Below, piece after piece: positions 1-6,901 of a stretch of DNA of 14,238 nucleotides. Below the pieces are notes generated by a model, which saw only the letters and a list, made by a program, of their open reading frames with translations, did not search any database and had not been told where the DNA came from. Source of the DNA: Cloacimonetes bacterium UBA5456 (GTDB lineage: Bacteria > Cloacimonadota > Cloacimonadia > Cloacimonadales > Cloacimonadaceae); assembly GCA_002427325.1 (NCBI GenBank), contig DIQS01000011.1, positions 45,478 through 59,715 on the forward strand. The letters are read 5' to 3'. The position numbers and the translations under genes were made by a program. The first letter of the stretch is position 1; each line of letters opens with the position of its first letter.

Positions 1-124
1 TTATCGTCCATGAGCTTGCTTATCAATATGGAATAGTATTCAAACATTGAAGATATTTATGACTTTAGTTTTCTTTATTATTTGTTAATCCACCGTCGCT
101 GAACTTGAGTCAAAAAAGATAGCC

Positions 125-2290
125 TTAAAGCTCTGTTTTCAGAAACCTGCCCACCACTTTGATCAGCTTGCCGCTTTTGAAGGATACCGTCACGATGGCG
201 TCCTCATCCATCCCGTTTACCGCTAAGATCACCCCATCTTGATATTCATCGTGCCACACCTTTTGCCCAATCTTATAATGCTTTTGACTGTCTCGCAGCT
301 TTGACTTGGGCTTTTTGTATGCAGAAGGTGCTCTTTGCGGGATCGCCGTATGAGCGTCCAAGACCGATGTATCCAAGCCCCTGAGAAAGAGGCTGGGGCG
401 AGTGACCATAAAAGCGTCATAGAGTCTTCGCGTTTGAGCCAGACTGAGCACGAGCCGTCTCTTTGCCCGCGTGATCCCAACATAGAAGAGGCGCCGTTCT
501 TCCTCAATCTCTTCCCGCGTCTCCATGCTCATCCTATGCGGCAAGAGCTCGTCTTCCATCCCTGCGATATAGACGGTGTCAAACTCCAAGCCCTTAGCAT
601 TGTGCAGGGTCATCAGCATGATGCTCTCCTGCTCTGAGTCCGCCCTATCGAGATCAGTCTGCAAAGCCACATGCGGCATGAAGTCTGCCAGCAGCGCAGC
701 TCTCTGATTCTCCTCGCTAAAGCGTTCGGCAAATTCACTGACGGAGGCCACGAACTCGATGAGGTTTTCCGCACGCGCAATCTCTTTCGGATCGCTGCTC
801 TTGCGATATTGACTGATCAAGCCTAATTCTTCCACGAGTTCTTTGACCAATTCGGTGACCGGCTCTTTGCCCACTCTTTTGGTATATCCTTGCATCATCT
901 CGGCAAATTCATTGACCTTGGCTTGGAGCCCGGAGTTGATATTGGGGAGCGAATAGACGTTTTGCACAGCTTGTGACATCGTGATACGAGCATCCGCTGC
1001 GTGTGAGAGAAGGCGTCCCACCGTGGTCTGCCCTATCCCACGCGGGGGCTCGTTTATGATCCTGATCAGGCTCTCATTATCAGCGGGATTTAGCATCACA
1101 TTTAGATAGGCGATGAGGTCTTTCACCTCTTTACGTTGATAGAAGTTTTGGCTACCCACGATGGTGTAGGGCACCTTCTTTTGAGTGAGTGCAATCTCAA
1201 AAAGCCTGCTTTGGGCATTGGTTCGATAGAGCACGACCATCTCGGATAGGGGTAGCCCACTCTGCCACACTTCATATATGTCTTCTGCGATCATATCCGC
1301 TTCGAGATTTGCATCGGCATAGACCTTAAGAGTTGGCTTGAGTCCTTCACCGAGCTCACTGAAAAGTGCCTTGGGATGCCTCTGCCTATTCTCTTTGATG
1401 ACGGCATTTGCCAAGCGTAGGATGCCATTTGTGCTGCGATAGTTCTGTTCAAGACGGATCTTGCGAACCTCATTATAGTCCTTTTCAAATTCCAGGATAT
1501 TACGGAGGCTGGCACCTCTGAAGCTATAGATAGCCTGATCGTCGTCACCCACCACACAGACGCGTTGATGCCCCTGTCCCAATTGGTGAATGATCTCAAA
1601 TTGCGCCATATTCGTATCTTGATATTCGTCTATCATGATATATTGGAAGATATCGCGATACTTATTGCGCAGCGTTTCGTGGCTTTGGAGCAGTCTTGCC
1701 GTATAGAGCAGGATGTCGTCAAAATCCATGGCTTTATTCATCAAAAGCGTCTGTTGATATTGATGATAGATGTCGATCACTCTGCTTTGATATACGCCCA
1801 GTTCCTTCTCTTCGGCACTGATCTCCTCCGGCAAGATAAGTCTATTTTTATAGCGGCTGATGCGGCTAAGCACACGACTCACAGGATAGTTCTTTTGCTG
1901 ATAACCCTTTTCTTTATATATCTTTCTGAGGATGGAGCGCTGTTCATCATCTCCATAGATGCTGAAATTTGCCCCAAATGGATGATAGTCTTTTTCAAAG
2001 CGAAGTATCCGAAGGCAGATAGAGTGGAAGGTTCCCACCCAGAGCGAGCTTGCATTGATATTGAGCAGGCTTTCCAAGCGCTCACGAAGTTCCCGCGCCG
2101 CTTTATTGGTGAAGGTGACTACGAGTATCTTCCAAGGCGGCACCTGCTTTTCTTTGATGAGATATGCCACTCTGTGGATGATGCAGCGCGTCTTGCCGCT
2201 CCCTGCCCCCGCCAAGACGAGTATGGGATGCTCGGTATCCATCACCACCTCACATTGGGCGGTGTTTAGGTCTTGGAGATATTTGGACAT
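125..2290 (-). CDS. pcrA: PcrA/UvrD-type superfamily 1A DNA helicase
   Basis: This is an ATP-dependent 3'-5' DNA helicase acting in nucleotide-excision and mismatch repair, replication-fork rescue and removal of stalled RNA polymerase (family knowledge). All SF1A motifs are visible in order: the Q motif LNTAQ near residue 8, Walker A AGAGSGKT at 27-34, motif Ia TFTNKAA near 59, Walker B DEYQ at 221-224, motif III GDDDQAIYSFRGA at 248-260, motif IV QNYRS at 282-286, motif V TLHNAKGLEF at 561-570 and motif VI VGITRAKRR near 603-611. Residues 672-721 (KIGQKVWHDEYQDGVI...) match the small C-terminal Tudor-like domain that lets PcrA/UvrD bind RNA polymerase. At 721 residues it is full length. The ATG directly abuts the stop of the upstream lipoprotein gene with no spacer, so it is probably translated by coupling and is the last gene of the envelope operon. 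PcrA rather than UvrD or Rep is a choice made on the C-terminal domain. No clear terminator follows it. Confidence 0.96.
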   Translation of the reverse strand: MSKYLQDLNTAQCEVVMDTEHPILVLAGAGSGKTRCIIHRVAYLIKEKQVPPWKILVVTFTNKAARELRERLESLLNINASSLWVGTFHSICLRILRFEKDYHPFGANFSIYGDDEQRSILRKIYKEKGYQQKNYPVSRVLSRISRYKNRLILPEEISAEEKELGVYQSRVIDIYHQYQQTLLMNKAMDFDDILLYTARLLQSHETLRNKYRDIFQYIMIDEYQDTNMAQFEIIHQLGQGHQRVCVVGDDDQAIYSFRGASLRNILEFEKDYNEVRKIRLEQNYRSTNGILRLANAVIKENRQRHPKALFSELGEGLKPTLKVYADANLEADMIAEDIYEVWQSGLPLSEMVVLYRTNAQSRLFEIALTQKKVPYTIVGSQNFYQRKEVKDLIAYLNVMLNPADNESLIRIINEPPRGIGQTTVGRLLSHAADARITMSQAVQNVYSLPNINSGLQAKVNEFAEMMQGYTKRVGKEPVTELVKELVEELGLISQYRKSSDPKEIARAENLIEFVASVSEFAERFSEENQRAALLADFMPHVALQTDLDRADSEQESIMLMTLHNAKGLEFDTVYIAGMEDELLPHRMSMETREEIEEERRLFYVGITRAKRRLVLSLAQTRRLYDAFMVTRPSLFLRGLDTSVLDAHTAIPQRAPSAYKKPKSKLRDSQKHYKIGQKVWHDEYQDGVILAVNGMDEDAIVTVSFKSGKLIKVVGRFLKTEL

Positions 2291-2728
2291 TTATGGCTGT
2301 ATTCTGATAAAGACCGGTGAGGAATATCTGCCGACGAGAATGTTTGGCCCATAGGCTTTGTAAGAAGCCACGCGATACCAATATTCGCCCGGGCGCACCG
2401 TCTCATCAGTCTGACTACTGTGAAAGAAATCTTGCAGTGTCTCCCCTGACACGTGTATCATCTCGCCTACTTTTTGATATTGATTGTTATATCCCAAACT
2501 GCGATAGATGTAATAGCCGTCAACATGCTGGGCAGAGTTCCACACGAGTCGAACCACATAGGCACCATAGATATTTGTCACCACAGATGCATTGAGACCG
2601 GTGACATCACCGGGAATTGTCACTCCATGATCTCCCATGGGGTCTAAGGGATTATCCCGCCTCATCCCGCAAGAGCTCAGGAGGATGATAAAGATTAGTG
2701 ACAGGATGAACAAAAGCTGTTTTTTCAT
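2291..2728 (-). CDS. Small lipoprotein with a fibronectin type III-like domain
   Basis: The product is a 145-residue predicted lipoprotein. The N-terminus is a textbook type II signal: two Lys, a hydrophobic run and the lipobox LSSC with the acylated Cys at residue 20. Shortly after it comes NPLDP (26-30), a sequence I associate with lipoproteins of Fibrobacteres and Cloacimonadota-like bacteria. Residues 41-145 have the look of a single fibronectin III fold: the pattern VxLVWN near 59-64, then GYYIYRS near 71-77, the late strand GEYWYRVASY at 114-123, and a final SPVFIRI strand. Such domains usually mediate protein-protein or carbohydrate contacts at the cell surface; no enzyme motif is visible. 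It starts 3 bases after the upstream membrane-protein gene, with a GAGG 9 bases before the ATG, and touches the helicase gene downstream. Specific function is unknown. Confidence 0.85.
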   Translation of the reverse strand: MKKQLLFILSLIFIILLSSCGMRRDNPLDPMGDHGVTIPGDVTGLNASVVTNIYGAYVVRLVWNSAQHVDGYYIYRSLGYNNQYQKVGEMIHVSGETLQDFFHSSQTDETVRPGEYWYRVASYKAYGPNILVGRYSSPVFIRIQP

Positions 2729-2731
2729 GGC

Positions 2732-3325
2732 TCAAAACCTCACTTGAATGCCGACGGGGCTGATGCGCACAGGTGCATCTTGTTCTCGGGCAAGAATATC
2801 CAGCCAGAGCTTATCGTTATAGTCAGTCGTTGATTGTATGACATCGAACATATTATAAAACCACACCACTCCCGCCAAGCCCGAGAGCAAGAGGGAATAG
2901 TAATAAGGTTCTTGTGCCTTACTCCAATAGTTGCTTATCTCATCCACCTGAGTAGCTTGCATATAGCTATCATGATGGCGCATGGATCGATTGTAGAAAT
3001 AATATGCACCCATCACGGTGAGCACCTCGGCACTCATGATGATGGAAGCCTTGGTATTGTGCTTTGTGGCAAATTGTCCCCAACCCGGGAACACTGCGCT
3101 TTTGAGAAGGTTTCCCTGAAAGGAGATAGCCTCCATTTCATAGAGCTGAAGCTTGCTTTGTCTGCTGAGCAGGTCTTGGCGATATAGACCGCGGTCAATA
3201 TAGTTTTCCCAGCCATATTTGGTGGAATCCGCAAAAGCTTGCAGATCAAAATCTGCAGCAATGAGTTTGCCAAAGATGCCACTCATGACCAAGACCAAAG
3301 TAAGAATAAATAGTATCTTTTTCAT
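2732..3325 (-). CDS. Membrane protein resembling DUF5683, function unknown
   Basis: The product has 197 residues. Residues 1-24 form a cleavable-looking signal peptide (MKKILFILTLVLVMSGIFGK, then LIAA). The central part carries the hallmark I associate with DUF5683-like proteins: LLKSAVFPGWGQF at 73-85 followed by a hydrophobic segment at about 93-112. A second hydrophobic segment is at about 142-161 (YYYSLLLSGLAGVVWFYNMF), and the chain ends in a short strand closing with Phe. That gives one periplasmic N-terminal region of about 50 residues and two membrane spans. No catalytic motif is visible. The start is well supported: GGGGGAG lies 7 bases before the ATG. It sits between two lipoprotein genes with gaps of 13 and 3 bases, which suggests a shared envelope role, but that is inference. 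The family assignment was made by eye. Confidence 0.8.
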   Translation of the reverse strand: MKKILFILTLVLVMSGIFGKLIAADFDLQAFADSTKYGWENYIDRGLYRQDLLSRQSKLQLYEMEAISFQGNLLKSAVFPGWGQFATKHNTKASIIMSAEVLTVMGAYYFYNRSMRHHDSYMQATQVDEISNYWSKAQEPYYYSLLLSGLAGVVWFYNMFDVIQSTTDYNDKLWLDILAREQDAPVRISPVGIQVRF

Positions 3326-3338
3326 CGTTTAGCTCCCC

Positions 3339-4757
3339 CTATTTCATCATCTCTTCTGATTGTTTGTTCAGCGGGATGATAGACCTCTCTTTAAGGTTTA
3401 TCTGCCAGACATATAGGAAGGTAGTCACAGGCGTCAAGAGGTCATATCGAGCCTCATACTTATATTGTCCCGAAGAGAGCAAAAACTTCCAGCCGCTATC
3501 TCTTATCTCGGTTGATTTGTATTCTTTGAGTATTTCCTGACGCTTTTCTTCCACCCTACGCGGGATGACGCCATTGCGATGTGAATACAATATCCTTTGA
3601 GCAAAGGCGAGAGGATCGCGCTCGGCTTCCACCATGTTTTGTGCCAGCCGTGCTTTCTCCTGATATTTGGGTAAAGCGTCCAAGGCAATAGCCTGATTAT
3701 AGAGCCTGAGCGCATCTGCATTCTGTCCTTTGCGTTCATATTCCGCAGCTTCTTCCATTAATTCAATCGCTCGGGCAATATCGCTTTCTTTTTTATCGAG
3801 TGCAGCAAGCGCCTGTTTTGCGGGCTCATAACCGGGGATGATGTCAAAAGACTTGTTATAATGCAATCTTGCCTCATCAAACCTGCGTTCTGCTTTGAGT
3901 TCATTACCTTTTTGAATATAGAGTCCGATGATGCCTTCCAGCCGTGATTTGACCTCGCTTTCTTTCTGCGGATTATATTGAACGGCAATGCGATAGAGTC
4001 TGTCTGCCTCGATGTAATCTTGTTGGAGAACATACTGTTCACCCTGAGCCATATAGACATCACCGATGAGAGCATTCACAATATTTATATCCACCACAGG
4101 ATATTGCGAAAGCTCAAAAAGCTCACGGAAAGCATCGGTATAATATCCACCCTCCAAGAGTCGCGTTGCATATTCCACGCGCATATCGATGAATTTCATC
4201 ACTTCTTGCCGCGCTAAAAGCTCATATTCGTTATTTGGATAACTGTCATAGAGAGCTTTATACTCCACATAGGCGGCTTCATAATCTTTATATTCATCGA
4301 TGAAAATATTGATGCGACGATAGGCAACCATCGGCATAAGCTCGGTTTGCGGGATCTCGCGCAAGATGTCTTGCATATATTTCATGGCAAGCGTGAGATT
4401 GCCCCCATCATAGGCTTCTTCGCCCATGCGGAAATATAGATCAGCCAATTCTTTATCGGCATCAGGGGAATTTGCCAGTTTCAAAAAACGGATCGCCAAA
4501 GGACGATTATCTCGCTCCAAAGCCATCATACTAAGAGCAAGATAGCTATCACCCCGAAGTATCTCTGCGCGAGTTGCAATAGCTCCATTTTTTGCCGTGC
4601 GGATCAATTGATCGGTAGCTTCGATCGTTCCCACATAACTCTTTTGTCGATATAAAGCCTCGGCATTGTTGAGTTTATTCATCTCACAGCCGGTGAAAAG
4701 TAGTCCCACAAAAAGGATAAGAATAACGATCAGAGTATCATTTTGCCTATTTTTCAT
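3339..4757 (-). CDS. TPR-repeat lipoprotein
   Basis: This 472-residue predicted lipoprotein has a hydrophobic signal at residues 9-23 and lipobox FTGC with Cys24. The rest is mostly helical, with several degenerate tetratricopeptide repeats: around 105-138 (LYFRMGEEAYDGGNLTLAMKY), 240-262 (GEQYVLQQDYIEADRLYRIA), 277-309 (GNELKAERRFDEARLHYNKS) and 331-363 (AAEYERKGQNADALRLYNQA). The last ~55 residues (about 418-462) break the helical pattern and look like a small beta domain (GWKFLLSSGQYKYEARYDLLTP...). TPR lipoproteins usually act as scaffolds for outer-membrane assembly or polymer-export machinery; nothing here points to one partner. The gene overlaps the upstream hydrolase gene by 4 bases (ATGA), with a GGGGAG 11 bases before its ATG, and is 13 bases from the next gene. 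It is longer than BamD, and I would not call it BamD. Confidence 0.88.
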   Translation of the reverse strand: MKNRQNDTLIVILILFVGLLFTGCEMNKLNNAEALYRQKSYVGTIEATDQLIRTAKNGAIATRAEILRGDSYLALSMMALERDNRPLAIRFLKLANSPDADKELADLYFRMGEEAYDGGNLTLAMKYMQDILREIPQTELMPMVAYRRINIFIDEYKDYEAAYVEYKALYDSYPNNEYELLARQEVMKFIDMRVEYATRLLEGGYYTDAFRELFELSQYPVVDINIVNALIGDVYMAQGEQYVLQQDYIEADRLYRIAVQYNPQKESEVKSRLEGIIGLYIQKGNELKAERRFDEARLHYNKSFDIIPGYEPAKQALAALDKKESDIARAIELMEEAAEYERKGQNADALRLYNQAIALDALPKYQEKARLAQNMVEAERDPLAFAQRILYSHRNGVIPRRVEEKRQEILKEYKSTEIRDSGWKFLLSSGQYKYEARYDLLTPVTTFLYVWQINLKERSIIPLNKQSEEMMK

Positions 4758-5491
4758 ATAGTATAGCTCTCCCCTTGCCGGATTGCTTCAAAGCGCTCGG
4801 CATCCTTTGCCTTCAGTGATTTGATCGCCTCATCAGGCGTCTCGTGCGTAAGAATCACACGCTTGATGGATAGTCCCAAAAGCCGCTCCAACTCCTCATA
4901 AGGAGGATGCAATCCGTCACAAATAAAGGTGTGCACTCCATCGATGAGCCCTTCGATGCTCTTGATGCTGCCGATGTCCGAGCTATATGCAAAGTCTCCT
5001 TTTTCACCGGCAATCCGAACTGAATATGCCCTTTGCTGATTGGGCAAGTTTCCGCCTTCGATGACGGCAGTATAGCCGATTAGATGGTCGTTTTCAACCA
5101 AGCTAAAATATGGATAGTCCTTGGGCAGATCGAGGATTGAGCGAATCTTGAGGGCATAGGCAAACTTCTCATCAAACAGATACATATATTGCATAAAGCC
5201 CAAAAACTCGTCCTCTCTTTCCGGCAGATATAGCTTGAGCGGCTTTGTGCGCTTTTTGAGATACATGGTTTGCAAAAGCATAAACACGCCGCAGAGATGA
5301 TCCGGATGGAAGTGGCAAATGATGATTGCCTCGATCTCGCAGATGTCATAATCCATGCGCACAAGCGTTTGCGTGCAGCCTTCGCCACAATCCAAGATGA
5401 AGCTCTTGTCTTCTCTTTCAACCAGATAGCAGGAGCAATTTAAGTCCTTGCTCGCCATGCCGGAGCCCGTCCCCAATGCATAGAGTTTCAT
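4754..5491 (-). CDS. Metallo-beta-lactamase-fold hydrolase, RNase Z-like but shorter
   Basis: This 245-residue cytosolic protein has the metallo-beta-lactamase fold. The signature HxHxDH is H60-F-H62-P-D64-H65, preceded by LDCGEG at 33-38 as in the RNase Z/arylsulfatase branch and by an N-terminal GTGSG (7-11). The later metal-bridging Asp fits YSSD (D172) and the last His fits LTHE (H216). It lacks the extended exosite arm of true tRNA 3' processing RNase Z and is about 60 residues shorter, so I avoid that name. Aligned by eye, the conserved His just before the family's GYRI strand falls at Asn151 (NQQRAYSVRI), so one metal ligand may be missing. Its ATG overlaps the stop of the glycosyltransferase gene by 4 bases and its stop overlaps the next start by 4, so it is firmly inside the operon. 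Substrate is unknown; a phosphodiester or an envelope metabolite is possible. Confidence 0.88.
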   Translation of the reverse strand: MKLYALGTGSGMASKDLNCSCYLVEREDKSFILDCGEGCTQTLVRMDYDICEIEAIIICHFHPDHLCGVFMLLQTMYLKKRTKPLKLYLPEREDEFLGFMQYMYLFDEKFAYALKIRSILDLPKDYPYFSLVENDHLIGYTAVIEGGNLPNQQRAYSVRIAGEKGDFAYSSDIGSIKSIEGLIDGVHTFICDGLHPPYEELERLLGLSIKRVILTHETPDEAIKSLKAKDAERFEAIRQGESYTI

Positions 5492-6585
5492 GCCTTTTTC
5501 ACCTTCTTTTGATTTTCCGGAACCACGATTGGAACTTGATCAAGTTTCCGCCCAAAGAGTGCGAAAAACACCATGAAAAGCAAGGTGCAAGCGATGAGCA
5601 ATTCGCGGGAACCGATGTTGAATACGATGATTGAAGTCAAAACGATGAGGATATTGAGGATATAGACAATCCCCGCCGTGACCTTAACCGAGCCTAAGAC
5701 GTTATTTATTCTATGAGTAGAGTGATCTTTCCCGCCTTGCATCACGTGCCGTCCATCCCGCCTGCGAGTGATGCTCACCAAGCTGATATCGAATATGGCA
5801 TAGCTGAGCAGCAAGACCGGTAAGAGATAGAAAAACTTGTCGTTATGCCTGTTGCCGGCATATTGCGCAACGAGTATGCCCATAGACGAAAGGAAATAGC
5901 CGATGAACATGCTGCCTGCATCCCCGAGGAAGATCTTAGCAGGATTGAAGTTATAGGGCAAAAAGCCAAAGGTTGAGCCGGCAAAACTAAGCGAGATCAG
6001 CGCAATCAGCGCCATGGCATTTTCATTTGAGGGATTGGTGTTCGAGAGCGCAAAGGCAAAGAAGCCCAACCCCAATATCCCCGCCATCCCGCTGATGATG
6101 CCATCCATATTGTCCAAAAAGTTCAGCGCATTCATCAAGCCCACCATCCAGAGCAACATGATTGGAATGCTGATAAACATGCTGCCAAACATTTGATCCA
6201 GCTCGATAATCTTGAAATTTGAGAAGATAAAGATGAGGCTGACCAAAATCTGCCCGAACATCTTCACCAGCGGTTGCATCCCACGCCGATCGTCGATGGC
6301 GCCGATGATCACGATGAGAATCGAGCCCAAAAGATAGCCCAACATGGGTCTATCGAAATATCTGCCTGAAGAGATGACTACATCATAGACACATAAGAGG
6401 ATAAAGCCAATTCCAACGCTGATCCCGCCCATGAGCGGAACAGTTTTGAGGTGCATCTTGCGCGCCTCAGGCTTGTCCACAAAATTTATCTTATTGGCGA
6501 GCTTCATCATCAAGGGAGTGAGCCCATAGACAAAGAGCCAAGCCATAATGAACACGCTAAGGTATTCATAAACACGAAAATCCAT
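5488..6585 (-). CDS. WecA/TagO-like undecaprenyl-phosphate sugar-1-phosphate transferase
   Basis: This integral membrane enzyme of the MraY/WecA/TagO family moves a sugar-1-phosphate from a UDP-sugar to undecaprenyl phosphate, the first lipid-linked step of a surface polymer. From the start chosen here it has 365 residues and about ten hydrophobic spans. Family motifs are all present: GAIDDRRG with the Asp pair at 98-99, NFLDNMDG at 155-162, FLGDAGS at 219-225, and the cytoplasmic loop GKDHSTHR at 285-292. The last is the HxxHR-type loop of WecA/TagO enzymes rather than MraY. The tail is basic (KKVKKA). I chose the ATG at 6585 because GGAG lies 6 bases upstream (6592-6595). The ATG at 6597 and TTG at 6600 have no ribosome-binding site and would add four or five residues. 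It is first in the operon. The sugar (GlcNAc is most likely) cannot be read from sequence. Confidence 0.94.
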   Translation of the reverse strand: MDFRVYEYLSVFIMAWLFVYGLTPLMMKLANKINFVDKPEARKMHLKTVPLMGGISVGIGFILLCVYDVVISSGRYFDRPMLGYLLGSILIVIIGAIDDRRGMQPLVKMFGQILVSLIFIFSNFKIIELDQMFGSMFISIPIMLLWMVGLMNALNFLDNMDGIISGMAGILGLGFFAFALSNTNPSNENAMALIALISLSFAGSTFGFLPYNFNPAKIFLGDAGSMFIGYFLSSMGILVAQYAGNRHNDKFFYLLPVLLLSYAIFDISLVSITRRRDGRHVMQGGKDHSTHRINNVLGSVKVTAGIVYILNILIVLTSIIVFNIGSRELLIACTLLFMVFFALFGRKLDQVPIVVPENQKKVKKA

Positions 6586-6676
6586 CGATTTCTCCATCAA
6601 GCATTTCTATTGTGCCATTTACTTTCCATGTGCATATTCTGTCAATTCTTTTCGAGAATATTGTAATTAAACTCAT
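6566..6676 (-). CDS. Possible 36-codon leader ORF overlapping the glycosyltransferase start
   Basis: An ATG at 6676 is preceded, 6 bases away, by AAGGAGG, the best Shine-Dalgarno in the window. The frame runs 36 codons (starting MSLITIFSKRID, ending DGFSCL) and stops at TGA 6566-6568. That is about 20 bases inside the glycosyltransferase gene, which is read in another frame. Such an arrangement would let ribosomes finishing the leader re-initiate at, or expose, the glycosyltransferase start. The peptide resembles nothing I know and has no signal or domain. It could equally be a chance ORF behind a strong purine-rich stretch. Seen: the SD, ORF and overlap. Inferred: translation and coupling. 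Confidence 0.35.
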   Translation of the reverse strand: MSLITIFSKRIDRICTWKVNGTIEMLDGEIDGFSCL

Positions 6677-6682
6677 GTTTAT

Positions 6683-6689
6683 CCTCCTT
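6683..6689 (-). promoter_or_regulatory. Perfect Shine-Dalgarno AAGGAGG
   Basis: On the minus strand this reads AAGGAGG with a 6-base spacer to the ATG at 6676. It does not serve the glycosyltransferase start at 6585 directly, being about 100 bases away. Its strength is the main argument that the short leader ORF is translated. Confidence 0.5.
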
Positions 6690-6776
6690 TTAAGCTTTTT
6701 ATTTCGCTTATTTCACTAAACATCAGCCTCGCCTCGTGGCTTCACAAAAAATGTTAGCCTCTACTTACATAAGGGG

Positions 6777-6805
6777 CCCAAAATGAGAAAAAAACCCAAA
6801 ATGAG
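6777..6805. repeat. Two 11-base direct repeats CCCAAAATGAG upstream of rtcB
   Basis: The sequence CCCAAAATGAG occurs exactly at 6777-6787 and again at 6795-6805, offset 18 bases, with an A-rich spacer. Head-to-tail repeats in an otherwise gene-free stretch 100-125 bases before a start codon could be operator half-sites. No activator or repressor gene is in the window. The repeat itself is certain; its function is inference. Confidence 0.5.
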
Positions 6806-6901
6806 CAACTATTTTTTCAATGAATCTGTAAGTGATTGAAATATGAAGCTGGAAATATTTTTAACTTGACAGTATATCCACTATTCCGGCAGACTAACTC
6901 C

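Larger units (their letters stand above)
6601..6901. promoter_or_regulatory. Divergent intergenic region between the envelope operon and rtcB
   Basis: About 300 bases separate the two divergent genes and should hold both promoters. On the plus strand TTGACA at 6866-6871 is a perfect -35 hexamer, but the bases 16-18 further on (GGCAGACT) are a poor -10 and lie only about 10 bases from the rtcB ATG. A weaker pair is TTCACA (6741-6746) with TTACAT (6765-6770), 18 bases apart. On the minus strand TTGACA (6640-6645) is followed by no clear -10. The minus-strand half also contains the short leader ORF and its ribosome site. I see no tRNA, riboswitch or strong hairpin. No single promoter can be called with confidence. 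Confidence 0.4.

Noticed and set aside
3..50. Possible C-terminal end of a plus-strand gene (IVHELAYQYGIVFKH then TGA)
   Set aside because: Only 15 codons are visible and no terminator follows, so it cannot be told from chance.
112..140. Terminator for the helicase operon
   Set aside because: A run of six T follows the stop on the minus strand, but the preceding stem (AGC/GCT region) is only about 4 bp.
1565..2269. 234-codon plus-strand ORF opposite the helicase gene
   Set aside because: It is fully antisense to the conserved helicase motifs, has no ribosome site, and its translation shows no domain. It is a shadow of the helicase reading frame.
6836..6901. TTG start extending RtcB by 22 residues
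   Set aside because: There is no ribosome site, the added residues do not resemble RtcB, and the ATG at 6902 gives a family-typical start that puts the metal Cys at residue 77.
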